Source: Bimuria novae-zelandiae CBS 107.79 (taxonomy: Eukaryota > Ascomycota > Dothideomycetes > Pleosporales > Didymosphaeriaceae). From it: 64,000 nt of DNA. Position numbers and translations under genes: made by a program. Each line of letters begins with the position of its first letter. The first letter of the stretch is position 1. The notes under the pieces were generated by a model. The model worked only from the letters and a program-made list of their open reading frames with translations. It ran no database searches and was not told where the DNA came from. Location: positions 159,369 to 223,368 of the forward strand of contig ML976693.1 of NCBI GenBank assembly GCA_010015655.1. The letters run 5' to 3'. This document shows positions 12,260 through 23,851 of this stretch, piece by piece.

Positions 12260-14895
12260 ATGGATACGAATACTGAGGATATTCTCAATACTCTCACCCT
12301 AGAAGAGAAAGTGTCTCTGCTTGCCGGAAAAGATTTTTGGGAGACTGTCCCAGTGAAGGCAAAGGGTGTGCCTGCTATCAAAGTACGTCACCTGCAAGAA
12401 CTAAGAAGTCGCACAAGTTTGACCGCATTAGACGTCTGATGGACCTAACGGCGCTCGAGGTGAGACCTTCAGCGGTGGTAAAAGAGCAGCTTGCTTTCCG
12501 GCTTCTTGCTGTTCCGCTTCCACGTGGAACCCGGAACTTCTGAGGCAGGTCGGCCACGCCCTTGCCGAAGAGACACAAACTAAAGGCGCCCGAGTCTTGT
12601 AAATTTGCTCAAAGTGACTTGCTCACCATTTTCCTAACTATGTTCAGGCTCGGCCCTACCATGTGCAACCACAGACATCCCCTTGGAGGAAGAAACTTCG
12701 AGAGCTTCTCCGAAGATCCTCTTCTTACTGGCAAGCTTGCTGCTCAGTATGTGATAGGTGTGCAGGAGAAGGGAGTTGCTGGCACTTGCAAGCACTACGC
12801 TGCGAACGAGCAGGAGACCGATCGATTGACCGTGGACGAGATCATATCAGAGCGCGCTCTACGGGAAATATACCTAAAACCCTTCGAGATTGCCGTTAAG
12901 GAAGCCAATCCTTGGGCGTTCATGACTGCATACAACCAGATCAATGGTACCCACGCAGACTCTAACAAATTCATCTTGGAGAAGGTTCTGCGCGGAGAAT
13001 GGGGTTGGAAAGGCCTAGTGATGAGCGATTGGGGCGGCACCAACTCAACCGCGGACGCACTTAACACCGGTCTTGACCTTGAAATGCCGGGTCCCACTCG
13101 TCACCGATCTTACAAGGCTGTGAAGCAGGCTATCAAGAATGGTGAGCTCACCGAGGAGACGATCAACGACCGCGCACGAAATGTTCTCGAGCTTATTCGG
13201 AAGGTTGGAGGGTTCAGAAACCCAGAGATCCCCCCTGAGCGATCTGAAGATAGGCCGGAGCACCGCAAACTGATCCGAGACGTAGCTGGACAAGGTCTCG
13301 TGCTTCTCAAGAACGACACGGATGTATTGCCCTTAAAGAAGGATCAGGTCAAAGGAAAGAAGATTGCGTTGCTCGGTCTGGCGAAAGAGGCGCTAATCCA
13401 CGGTGGTGGAAGCGCTTCATTACACTCACACTACAGGATCTCGCCGTGGGAGGGCATGCACAACACATATGGCGATGATGTTGAATTCAAATTTGCCAAA
13501 GGTAAGAGGTCCGCTGTTCACATAAAGGCGGGTTCTCACCAATATCTAGGTGCTCATACATACCGTCTTCTGCCTCCACTAAAAGGGAACTGGACGCTCA
13601 AGGCTTTCGACCGTGGAAGTCATGACAAGCCTTCGCTGACGGTGGAGCACCAAAAGGAGGCCGCTTTTACTGGCTTGTTCAACGAGGCTGTGAAGTGGAA
13701 GGATCTTGAACTGACGACGACATTCGTCCCAACTGAGACCGGCGAGCATTATATTGCTTGCTCTGGAATCGGACCAACAGTTGTGAAGATCAACGACAAA
13801 GTGGTTTTCGAACAGAAGGGAAGCACCAACGATTCGATGGGATTCTTGTTCGGAGGAAACCCTGAGATCGAGTTCACCTACTCTTTTACAAAAGACGCTT
13901 CCTATTCCATCAAGATTGAATCACAGCCGCCTGGTAAGGAAGGTTCTGACTTTGGTGGCATCTTGTCCGGGATGCCTGGCTTTAGGATGGGCTTCATGTA
14001 CGCAAAAGAGCACGATGAGGATCTTACCTCAGCAGCTGTCGATGTTGCCAAAGAATGTGACTATGCAATTGTGTTCACAGGTCACACTCCAGTATGGGAA
14101 ACGGAAGGTCAAGATCAGGCTTCTTTCCATCTCCCCAATAAGGACCATTGCCAAGACAAGCTTATCGAAGCTGTGGCTGCAGCCAACTCAAAGACCATCG
14201 TCGTCAATTCCACTGGTGTAGCTGTCGCTATGGACTGGTTGCCAAAAGTCTCAGCAGTTGTGCAGGCCTGGTTTTCAGGTCAAGAGGCAGGGAATGCCAT
14301 TGCCGACGTGCTTTCCGGTGCTGTCAACCCTTCAGGCAGACTGCCTCTATCCTGGCCTAAGCGTCTTGAAGACTCTCCCGCACATGGCAACTTCCCCGGT
14401 GAAAAGGAAGACGGCCAGCTTACTGTCAAGTACTCCGAAGGTGTCTTCGTTGGGTATCGTCACTACGACCGTATCTCCCAGGACAAAGTCCTATTCCCAT
14501 TCGGTTTCGGTCTGTCCTACACCACTTTCAACCTGAAGGACGCCAAGGCTACTCAAGATTCAAGCGGCAGATTCATAACCGAAGTCACGGTGTCAAACAC
14601 TGGAAAGCAGGCCGGTGCCACGGTTACTCAACTCTACGTTGGTAGAACGAAGCAATCCGCGGAGCATCCAATCAAGACACTGGCGGCCTTCAAGAAGGTG
14701 TTCCTTGAGGCCGGCAAGGAAGAGAGGGTTATGCTTTCGATAGATTTGAAAGATTTTGCATATTTCGACCAAGGGAGCAACAGGTGGAAAGTGGACCGCG
14801 GAAGGTATAACTTTTCATTCGGTCAGTCGGCGCAAAACATCGAGAGCGTCGTTGAAGTGGAAATAGAGGGTGGTAGCCGAGAGCTGAAGTTGTAG
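12260..14895 (+). CDS. GH3 beta-glucosidase, intracellular type (3 exons)
   Basis: Exons 12260-12382, 12432-12598 and 12648-14895 give 845 residues. The N-terminal GH3 domain contains SDGPNGARG, LGPTMCNHRHPLGGRNFESF, KHYAANEQE and VMSDWGG, whose aspartate (about D224) is the expected nucleophile. A PA14-like insertion (roughly residues 380-540, SHYRISPWEG through KINDKVVFEQKG) precedes the second catalytic domain (WFSGQEAGNAIADVLSG, PLSWP, FPFGFGLSYTTF). A fibronectin-III-like C-terminal domain ends the protein. There is no signal peptide, so it is probably an intracellular enzyme releasing glucose from beta-glucosides. The first and second introns are 49 bp each with good sites. The neighbouring Zn2Cys6 factor is in tandem 487 bp downstream and could regulate it, but that is only positional inference. 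Confidence 0.92.
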
Positions 14896-15382
14896 ATGCT
14901 ACGAGTACCTAATGTTTGAATTAGCAAGGATTGCCTAAGGCTGAATCCTCAAATAGAAGTTCTTGAATCCTTCTCGCTAATTATAAATGTGGCGCATGCT
15001 CATGCATGGCGAAGTCTCACCCTTCGCACGAGAGAGCCATAAGCCAACGTCATAGCAGAATGCTTTTAGGCACGCATGGATGAAATTGAGGTCGGGAATC
15101 AGTTCGTGACGATCTGCCCCCTGTTGGTGAGTGAGGCCCTTTTTAGCCTAGAAGATGGCGCGTGCACTTTCTGGCACCAGATGGGGCCGAGGCGCAGCGG
15201 GGATCTTCAATAATTCCACCGCCCTGCAACTTCTCTTTAGTCGCCCCTCAAGTGCTTCCCACACCTCAGGAGACGCCTTTGAATGCGCAGAAACCCTTCG
15301 TGGTTATGCACGATTCAACAACCCAGGGCTGTTTCCTGAGTTACCATTGTGCTTGCAGTGAACTGATCTTCACTTCGCTAAA
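14896..15382. other. Intergenic
   Basis: This spans the 3' end of the beta-glucosidase and the promoter of the Zn2Cys6 factor. No gene is supported here. Confidence 0.5.
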
Positions 15383-17253
15383 ATGCCTAATGTTGGCAAG
15401 CCTTCAAAGGGCTGCCAACACTGTAGAGATGGGAAGGTCAAGGTAAGGGGAATACTGTTGACTTTAATTCACCATACTCATCGCTCTACAGTGCGATCTC
15501 AAACGGCCATCATGCTCCCAGTGCATCAGAGCCGGGAAAGAATGCTATGGCTACCGCGACCCGCTTTCGATGATGTTTAAGAACGAGAGCAATGTAGTCA
15601 GGAATAAAGCGCAAAAGAAATATGAAGAGCTTTCCAGAAAGAGAGCGGTGAAGAAGACGACTTCGAAGAGGCTCCTAGTGAGGGCTAAGATGTCCGACGG
15701 TTCTTCAAGCGATGCAATGACAACTCCACAGTCATTGGAAACGGCTTCGACAATACCACGAACAGCAAGTCCTCCGCGACCAATGACATCTTCGATCGAG
15801 AACCAAGCAATCTCTTTCTTTGCCGCCAACAACCTTTTGCAACCATCTGTCGTTGAAAGAGGCAACTACCAATGGCTCTTCGAAATGCTGAGGGTGCCCA
15901 AGATTAGTATAATGCTCAAAAGCAGTGCAAATGCCGTCAGTCTTGCAACATTTGCAACGGCAAACAAATCGCAACCTCTGATGAAGAAAGCTCAGGGACA
16001 CTACGCGCGCGCCTTGACATCGACCAATGAAGCATTGAGTGACCCAGCCAAGGTCTACGACGATAGTACGCTTGTTTCTGTGATATTACTCGGAGTATAC
16101 GAGATGTTTGTGTTCGAGAAGCACTCCCTAACTGCGTGGATGCAACACCTTAAAGGTGCAGGTACCTTGTTTGCTCTCCGCGGCGAAAATCAGTTTAAGA
16201 GCCGCCTTGCGCGACAGATTTTCATGCAGTTCTACAAAACATCCGTGGCTAAGGGTGTTGAGCTTGGCACACCGGTTCCGGATAATATGGCCAAACTATA
16301 TAGATCCCTAACCTCGATGCAGGACTACACGATGCACGGTACGTGTACGATATTACTACTGGGCGCCTTTGTTTGCCCAAGATACTCTTTGTGTTGCGCT
16401 TGATGCATTCTTTCATATTCATAAGGGAAATTTACTGACCTGAGCAGGAGTTGAACGTCAGGTTGAGGTACTGGAGAAGGCGATCTCGCTCATGGCAAAC
16501 GAAGAGGGAGATCCCGTCACCCTTGTGTCAGATATACTAGGACTCGACTGCGAGCTGGGCTTGGTGAAGTTCCTATTACGGACCCTCTGGAGATATGAAA
16601 CCGTATACCTGGATAAACCAGCTGAGCATGTGTTCGGCCACTATTACCACATTTATACTAATGCCTGGGTTATCAACCTATGGACAGTTCTCCGAATATG
16701 CAGGATACGCCTCTATAAATTCGTGCGCGCTCAGGTCAACAAGGGTCTGCAGTGTTCCCCTCCGCTGTTCTCGGACGAAGATGCGCAGAAGCATCTCAAC
16801 ACCTGCAAGCAGGTTATCAGCTCGCAGATGTTGGACATATGCGCTTCAACTCCCCAGCTTACTGGGCAGATTGCCTTCCCACATCAAGTCAAACGGGATG
16901 TCGATTTCCTCAAGGCAGGTGTAGAGACGCTGAACTTGCGGAACAAGATGTTCACCATCCATCCACAAGGCACCTTTCTGGAGCCTTTCCAATCCACTGG
17001 ACTGGACCACTTGATCGGCCCACTATACGAGCTTGGCCGAAGCGACTACGGCCCACGGCTCACGCAATGGGCCATTGACCAGCTCTATTTCATTGCGAGC
17101 AGAATCGGAACGAGACAGGCAATTTACCTGGCAGAAGAATTGGAACAGAAGTTAAAAGACGAATCCAATTTTCGGGACTGGCACGACCCCTGTCCCACTT
17201 CCGCTCAACTGGCTGCGGGTTTTCCTTTAATGTCATCTACGCGGAGGATGTAA
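15383..17253 (+). CDS. Zn2Cys6 fungal transcription factor (3 exons)
   Basis: Exons 15383-15442, 15492-16338 and 16448-17253 give 570 residues. The N terminus holds a binuclear zinc cluster with spacing C-x2-C-x6-C-x6-C-x2-C-x6-C (C11, C14, C21, C28, C31, C38). Intron 1 splits it just before the third cysteine, a common intron position in this family. A basic stretch (RNKAQKKYEELSRKRAVKK) follows, then a Ser/Thr-rich linker and a helical C-terminal region resembling the fungal-specific regulatory domain that follows many such clusters. The protein should bind DNA in the nucleus. Targets are unknown; it sits between a beta-glucosidase and an alcohol dehydrogenase, so carbon metabolism is a guess. 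Confidence 0.88.
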
Positions 17254-17583
17254 AGAACTTGGGGAAGCATCGCCAGGATGATGGTCACCTCCATGGGAAA
17301 TATACGTTACGCTCGGTTAACCCTGCCGGGTCAGCCGAGGTCCTAGTCATGGTCAACGACATGACATGATGATACATCGCCCCGCACTACAGTAGGCATC
17401 AGCTTTAAATTGCGGAGATAAAAGACACAGCGCTGCCACTATTTCCGAACAGTGTGGCCTTTGACCACCAAGCGGCGTACGTTCCATCTCTCAATATAAA
17501 CACGTCACGGCGTCCTTGACTACAAATCCGTACCGTACTTTCAAAGATTTTCGGATTGCACAACAACTATCAGAAAGATCACC
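17254..17583. other. Intergenic
   Basis: This is a short promoter region for the alcohol dehydrogenase gene. No other feature was recognised. Confidence 0.5.
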
Positions 17584-18945
17584 ATGACTTCTCAGAAGAT
17601 ACCAGAGAAGATGCAAGCCGCACAAGTGGTCGAGGTAGCTTCACATCCTTTCCTTGTCCCCAGCACACACAGCCCTTCTATATCCCTCGAATGTCAAACC
17701 CAGACCCACACACCGGGCTTTGAGCAAGCAAAGAATCTACAAAGATTGCCTCTAGAAAGGTACCACAAGTGACACACTTCCCAGTACAACGCGCCCTATA
17801 AAATCACCATCGTCCCCGTCTCCAGCGACCTCGCCCCATCCGAACTCCTCATCCGCGTCGCCGTCGCCTTCCTCTGCCACACTGACTTCATGGTTCGCGA
17901 GGGCATCCTAGGCACCCCGCTCCCCATCACAGGTTCCCACGAAGGAGCCGGAACCGTCGTCGCCGTCGGCTCGGCCGTCACCGCCTTCGCGCCCGGCGAC
18001 CGCGTCATGGCCGGCATGCTCTACCACGCCTGTGGCTCTTGCCCAGAGTGCAAGGGCCCCCAGCCACCCCCGCAGTACTGCGCCAACGCCACGGCCTGCG
18101 GTATCAAGGGCGCAGACGGCTTCTTCGCTGAGTACGCGAGGATCGATAGTCGCACGGCGGCGAAGGTGCCTGCCAATGTGGGCTTTGTCACGGCCGCGCC
18201 GCTAGCATGCGCGGGGTGTACGGTGTACAAGGGCGTTGTACTCGCAGGACTGCAGAAGGGGGAGTGACTGGCCATTGTGGGGTCGGGGGCGGGTTAGGAC
18301 ATTTGGGCGTGCAGTTTGCAAAGGCGTTGGGGTTGAAGGTTGTGGGTATTGATGCGCGGGATGGGGGGCTAGAGTTGACGCGAAAGGGAGGCGCGGATGT
18401 GGTTGTTGATGCGCGAAAGGGAGACGGTGCGGTGGTGGAGGGGGTCAGAAGGGTCACGGGCGGGGCCGGCGTTACCGCGACGGTCAATCTGAGCGATGCG
18501 AAGGCGGCAGCGGCCACGAGTTGCGCGGTTACGAGGATGCATAGCACGGTCGTGCACGTTGCGCAGGTAGGTTCTTTTGGGAGAGATTCCGAACTGTATT
18601 TTGTGGACATTGGTAACTTCGTCCACGATACGGCATCCGATTGTCATTTTTTGTATTTGAGTCCAGCCTAACATACCACAGCCAGAGAACGTGACCATTC
18701 CCTTCACCGAGCTGATCATGCGCGACATACGGGTCCGCGGCTCGCTCGTCAGCTCCGCAAAGGAAGCGCAAGACATGCTGCAGCTCGTGGCCGACCACGG
18801 CATCTCGGTACATTCCAATGCGTTCGAAGGACTGGGCGAAATGGAGCAGCTGATAGAGCTCGCGGAAAGCGGGAAGATGAAGGGCAAGGGGGTTGTGATT
18901 ATCGACCAGGCGCAGATCGATGCCGAGGGGAAGGGTGCCTTGTAG
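17584..18945 (+). pseudogene. Zinc alcohol dehydrogenase with a stop and a frameshift
   Basis: Exons 17584-17634, 17785-18566 and 18682-18945 encode a medium-chain zinc alcohol dehydrogenase. Seen in order: the catalytic-zinc region (FLCHTDFM, GSHEGAG), the structural-zinc cysteines (ACGSCPECKG then QYC), then KGVVLAGLQKGE. At 18265-18267 a TGA replaces the tryptophan codon expected after KGE. About 20 bp later one base is missing from a G-rich run (about 18285-18294), so the Rossmann motif resumes one frame over as GLGHLGVQFAKALGL. The C-terminal exon (PENVTIPFTELIMRDIRVRG) is intact. The family normally oxidises primary alcohols with NAD. A 34-bp GTGACT...TTAG stretch exactly spans the lesions, but splicing it out would remove the NAD-binding glycines and is too short for an intron. 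Sequencing error at the G-run plus one real mutation is possible. Confidence 0.8.
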
Positions 18946-19161
18946 GAGAGAGAACCGTAGTGCAGGACGGACGATGTCGGAGAACATGTCTAGCAGCGCC
19001 TAAGCCACTCGAAGCGTTGCGTTTCTTCTTCCTCGCTCTTGAGCAGTGTGGTAACGACATTCGGAGATTACACAATCTCCCTGCTGCCATTCCACTCCTG
19101 CATTTTGAAGTCCCGTGGCTTCCGGCTCTCTTTCTCCGTACGCAGCAGTGCAAGATGTACA

Positions 19162-20790
19162 CTAGGACGCCGGCTGCACAACACCCACCTCCACAAGCTC
19201 CACGTCAAGCGTCTCCATATCAACCAGCACGATCTGCCCCGTCGTACTATATCTCGGCACGCCCAACAGCAGCACCTGCTGTCCCGCCGGGCCCTGGACG
19301 ACCCTGCTCTCAAACTTCTCCCTGTTCCCTGCAAAGTATATGTGCGGACACTCCCGCAATATCAGCGGGTCGTCGTCCTGGAACGGATAGCACCACAGCG
19401 TATCAGGCGCCGTGGGCGCTATACAGCGCCACCTCAACATCATTTCCATGACGTCCAGGGGCTCGACGTCATCCACATATTTTAACAGATCATCCACCGT
19501 CTGGCCACCAGTGCCCAATATTCTCCACCCCTCCACGTCAGCCTCCCACGGGTTCGTTACCGAGTCGAGGCCCTCAAGCGACTCCTTCGACTGCACCGGC
19601 GGGTTCGCGTAGGCCCTGCTCAGCGGGAAGAGCGCGGGGTGCAGCGGCTGCTGTGGAAGCGCGACGTTTGCGGGATCGTGTTCGCCGGGGAGAATAGTGA
19701 TGGGTAGTGAGGGGAGGATCTGGGAGAGCAGCGAGTCGAGCTTCTCGGCGGGCGTGGCGTTGTACGAGGACGCGTCGTAGCCGTAGTGCTTCTTTGCGCT
19801 CTTTTTTGCGTTGAAGTCATCTCTGTTGAGGATGGGCGACGCGTGGGCGAGCGAGTTGCCTGCGATGATCAAGCGGCTGATCTGCGATGCGGCCGTCTGG
19901 TCAGGGGGGCCGGTGGCTTCGCCAGTGAGGTACTCAACGAGAAGGTCGAGAAGGAGGTCGTCGTCTGGTGTGCCGGTGATGTCTAGGCCTGAGACGAGGG
20001 CAAGTTTGCCTGACCTTTCGCGCTTGGCTTTCGGTGCTGCGTCTTCGGATTCCCATCGTCGCGGCTGTCTTGGGAGGTCGGCGTATTGTGTTGCGATGAC
20101 CTGGAAGGAGCCGTCTGCTTGTTCGGTACCGAGCGCGGCGAGAATGCAGCCAGTTACGTAGTGCGAATTGAGAGAGTCGCCGATGATGCGGAGGCGGCCG
20201 GATTCATCCTCGAGCATCAACTCGTCGGCGCCCGAGGGGCTGACGTAGGTCTCACGCGGTGGAGGGGCGGCTATCCAATGCTGGCTGCAGTAAGCTTCTC
20301 CATATTCGATGCGAATCTGCATTTGTCGGTCGTACCTCTTTCGACAAGTCGTCGAGCACATTGGGCTTCAGCGCCATCTCCATGTACACGGTTCCCACGA
20401 CCCAGCATAGCTCGCCTTGCCGCACGTCGAGCACCCGTTCCACGTAACTTGCCCGCTCGCCTCCTAGCTGATGACACGTCAGACCTCGATGCATTCTCCG
20501 TTCAGTCTAGAGCCGTACCTTGAAGTCGTCCCAAGCATCGTGCGCCTTTTGCTTTACAGCCTGCTTCAACTGCACTAACCGCAAAAAGTACATGTCGGCA
20601 AATTGATGGTGGTAGTGCTTTTCTGCTCCTGTCGGCAGCTCGAACGTGTGTAGCGGCTTGTAGGCGGAGGCATTCCGAGAGAAGTCAGAGGCGGCGTCTT
20701 CACTGCGAGCGTGTTAGCATTGCAGGATACGAGGCCGCACAGAACTCACAAGGGCCCGCCTTTGAGTAGAATACCGTCCGCAAAGCCCAT
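19162..20790 (-). CDS. POL31: DNA polymerase delta small subunit (4 exons)
   Basis: Exons in transcript order are 20790-20750, 20702-20519, 20467-20336 and 20280-19162, giving 491 residues. Family hallmarks are the N-terminal [13 protein letters not shown] segment, [29 protein letters not shown] (OB-fold region), [68 protein letters not shown] and CPHIYFAGN. These belong to the inactive calcineurin-like phosphoesterase domain of the B subunits (POLD2/Pol31/Cdc1). The protein bridges the catalytic subunit and Pol32-like subunit in the nuclear replicase. It is convergent with the alcohol dehydrogenase and divergent from the secreted Ser/Thr-rich protein. The gene looks intact. The last-exon acceptor was chosen as the CAG that gives the conserved HWIAAPPP. 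Confidence 0.93.
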
Positions 20791-21471
20791 TGTGATCACG
20801 TGAATATGTTTGACTGGGGGGGTAGATAATGTCGTGCTGGTCGCGCTTCAGAATCTCGAGAAACGCGACCGCGACGCGCTTACCCGACCAGGCTACTCCA
20901 TGAGAAGTAGGCCCCGCACTAAATCACTTGGCGCCATATCCCTTACAAGAACAAGCTCCTCGTAGTGCTGTGGCAGTATGTGACAAAATCACTCTTTTCG
21001 AGCACCTGCCGACGCGAACATAAACCGTAAGTTGGGTCGATTTTCCAAGGGAATAATGAAGGTAATGGCGTTTGAACGCTGTACTGGATCTTGTCCACAT
21101 TGGACAAAGATGGACCCAGTCCAACAAACGCCACCCATATCGAACCTTATTCTTTAACACTCTTTGATCCTTCATCAGTGCACACGCTATCCGTTGTACT
21201 CGCTTTGTATTCGCTTTGTAACGTCCCTGGTCTCCGTTCCTTTGATCCAATTTTAGACAGAACCCAATTAAGCTCCTTTTTTTTTGCTACGAATAGAAGC
21301 TAGGTAATAGACGTTATAACTACCTCGTATTGAGAGTCCACTCGTCTCCTTGCCAACGTTCTTTTTACCTCTATATATCACAATCTTTACGACGTTTTCT
21401 TGCAGCTCCACGATCATTCCAAGGTCTGTCATCCCACAGCTTTCTATACATTCGCTACGAACGGGAACAAA
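20791..21471. other. Divergent promoter region
   Basis: This is shared upstream DNA of the polymerase delta subunit (minus) and the secreted Ser/Thr-rich protein (plus). A T-run near 21280-21288 and pyrimidine tracts precede the latter. No gene is seen. Confidence 0.45.
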
Positions 21472-23082
21472 ATGATTAGCAACATCGTTATCGCACTCCT
21501 CGTTGCGCAGAATGTAGCTGGTGCGGCCATCAACAAACGCCAAGGAGAGTCCATCATTGGGACCACACCTTGCATGGACAACGCGGTCACTGCCGTAAGC
21601 AGCCTTTCGAGCTTTCCTCTTCTCTCGCCTTCCGATGGTAGTTTCATAGATAACATTTCCGCTACGAGCGCGATCCCCAGCAGCTCCATTTTCAGCTATA
21701 TCTCCTCGAACCCGAGCATCGTTCCTTCTAGCACAGTTGTTTCCTCCGTCCCTGCTTCAAGCAGCTACAGTCCGGCTTACGTCCCCATAATTACCGAACA
21801 ATCTGTAGCTCGGCCAGGCTTATTTGTTACTTCGGTCTCGGGACTTGCTGTTGCCAGCAGCAGCATTTCTGAGTGCGTTCAAATAGCCACTGAGACCGTA
21901 TATGTCACGGTTTTGAAATCTCCTCCAGAAGTACCGAGTACCGTTCACACAACCATTATGGTACTTACCACTGTGCTCGCCCCGCCCTCTGCTACACCGC
22001 TCTCCCAGACCAGTCCTTCCATTCCCGAGCCTCCTGGTTCTCTGGTCGGTCAAACTACTTCGACCGTTGTCTTCTCTCTGCCTCCTGGATCCGGTGTGGT
22101 TCCGGGTCCAAGCTATAGTTTGACTCCTTTGCCTCAGTCCGGCAGCTATGCTGTTAGCGTGGCTAGCTCTGTCCCGGGTTTCTCCCCGGTCTCTTCTCAA
22201 GTCTCTTCTACAGTCGTGGCTTCCCCATCTTCTCCTGTGGCTACCTCTCTTCCAGGTTTCTCGTACCCCGTTCTCTCGCCGGCCCCTTCACCGATTCAGC
22301 CAACGCCCTCTTTTCACACGGGTGCACCTTCCTCTCACTGCGGAACGAGCAACAGCACACTTGCCAACCCCACAGGAATAGCCCCATCGGCATCATTCAC
22401 GCTTGTACCTACAGACTCTAGCTTTGTTATCCCCATTTCGTCTGGGACAGCCCCTTGTTCCAGTGCACCGGTTGTCCCGGTCCCTGGCGGTTACGCAATG
22501 GCAACAAACGGTACTCTGGTGACAGTTTCGTTGTCGACTACGGTTTTTTCAACATCCAGCGCTCAGCCAACCTCTAGCGAAGGCTATCAGACCGAGACAT
22601 CAACCCTAACCCTCGCTGTCGCAGTCAGTCCTACTTCTGTGCTCTCTGACATCGCTACCACTACCGTTGACGCTGGATCCGATGTCTACGCAGCTATGTT
22701 CGTAGCGGAAGCGGGTCGGATGAACAATAAGCGCGCCGAAACCACCGTCAACATCGCGCTTGACCAGACTGCGGTGAGCAGCAAGCCCGAGCCTCCATCT
22801 GCACCTAGAGCATCTTCCAAGCCTCCTTCGGCGCCCAAGTCATCCAAGCCGAAATCTTCCTCGAAGCCATCAGCTGGCGATGAGGTGAAGACCATCACCA
22901 TCTCACAAGATCCGCGCTGTCCGTACCCATATCCTGGCATCCACTGCGGAATGCCGGTTACGACAGTGACAACAGTGAGGAAGGCGACGAAAACTTCGGA
23001 GGCTTCGGAACCGAAGAAGACTGGGTCGGTTGAATATTGCCCCTATCTTTATCCTGGAGGCAAGGGAGATGCTTGCCTATAA
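21472..23082 (+). CDS. Secreted Ser/Thr/Pro-rich protein with C-terminal Cys motifs
   Basis: One exon, 536 residues from the ATG at 21472; this start gives a clean signal peptide (MISNIVIALLVAQNVAGA). A dibasic KR at NKRQ just after it is a likely Kex2 cleavage site, and a second KR occurs near MNNKRAET. The body is Ser/Thr/Pro/Val-rich with TVYVTV-like stretches and should be heavily O-glycosylated. A Pro/Lys-rich segment (KPPSAPKSSKPKSS) precedes two related C-terminal motifs, CPYPYPGIHC and CPYLYPGGKGDAC. No GPI signal or transmembrane helix ends the frame. It resembles cell-wall or adhesin-like fungal proteins in composition, but no family is recognised. A further 3' exon cannot be excluded. 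Confidence 0.7.
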   Translation: MISNIVIALLVAQNVAGAAINKRQGESIIGTTPCMDNAVTAVSSLSSFPLLSPSDGSFIDNISATSAIPSSSIFSYISSNPSIVPSSTVVSSVPASSSYSPAYVPIITEQSVARPGLFVTSVSGLAVASSSISECVQIATETVYVTVLKSPPEVPSTVHTTIMVLTTVLAPPSATPLSQTSPSIPEPPGSLVGQTTSTVVFSLPPGSGVVPGPSYSLTPLPQSGSYAVSVASSVPGFSPVSSQVSSTVVASPSSPVATSLPGFSYPVLSPAPSPIQPTPSFHTGAPSSHCGTSNSTLANPTGIAPSASFTLVPTDSSFVIPISSGTAPCSSAPVVPVPGGYAMATNGTLVTVSLSTTVFSTSSAQPTSSEGYQTETSTLTLAVAVSPTSVLSDIATTTVDAGSDVYAAMFVAEAGRMNNKRAETTVNIALDQTAVSSKPEPPSAPRASSKPPSAPKSSKPKSSSKPSAGDEVKTITISQDPRCPYPYPGIHCGMPVTTVTTVRKATKTSEASEPKKTGSVEYCPYLYPGGKGDACL

Positions 23083-23551
23083 TTGCCTATTACTTTGTTT
23101 TCGCTCTGCTGACTGCATTCTTTATCTTCAGGCATAAGAAGGGACTGTCATGGACACAGACGCTGGTCACCGTGTTGAGTGGAGATGCCGTTGCTCCAAC
23201 TGTAACGAAGACTGTTTGGCCTCCTGTGGACACCATGTTCGATTCCTGTACGGGCCACTTCTGGATGGGTTGTGAGTAGCTATTTCGGTTAGTGTTAGTT
23301 TAATTTGCCTTTATTGGCACCAAACTCAACTTTGTCAGCCTTGCCGCATGTATATATTAGCCGCGAACAAGTTGTGGGAACTTACGTCATGTTCGAAAAT
23401 ACATTTACATACCTTTCATACGTAGATATGTGCCTTGGTACACTATGGAGGAGATATGGGTAGGCGTTGGCAACCGATGGGCATCAATTTATTTCTTTAG
23501 TCAAAGCTAATCGTGAATGCGTTGAGTTCTAGCCGGCGTTCGGTGCACATA
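23083..23551. other. Intergenic up to transposon boundary
   Basis: No gene is supported. The stretch ends in the TA dinucleotide (23550-23551) that flanks the large TIR element. Confidence 0.5.
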
Positions 23552-23694
23552 CAGTACCTTGCAAAACCGCCCTCACCCTTTGCATAAGCGACGATTCTGT
23601 ACGACCCCTGTCCGCCTAAAATACTCCTTGCTAGTCTCGGCCAATAGTAGAGTGCAGAGATCCACTAGCTTAAAGCGAGCTAGCTTGTAATCAC
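23552..23694. repeat. Left terminal inverted repeat
   Basis: 143 bp, matching the reverse complement of 27560-27702 without gaps and about 93% identical by eye. It starts CAGTACCTTGC directly after TA. Confidence 0.9.
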
Positions 23695-23851
23695 GAAAGT
23701 GCTCTGATGTAATACTCTAGACAACACGTGATATAAAGTTACACTAATATACTCTACAGGCTTTTAGGCCATCTATATTACTAACATAGTTACGCTTTTA
23801 GTTCTCCCTAAGCAGTATATTCTTAAGCGTATAATTTAAATTAGTGTCTTT

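Noticed and set aside
18265..18298. 34-bp GTGACT...TTAG as a real intron in the alcohol dehydrogenase
   Set aside because: It is shorter than any other intron here and would delete the glycine-rich NAD-binding motif.
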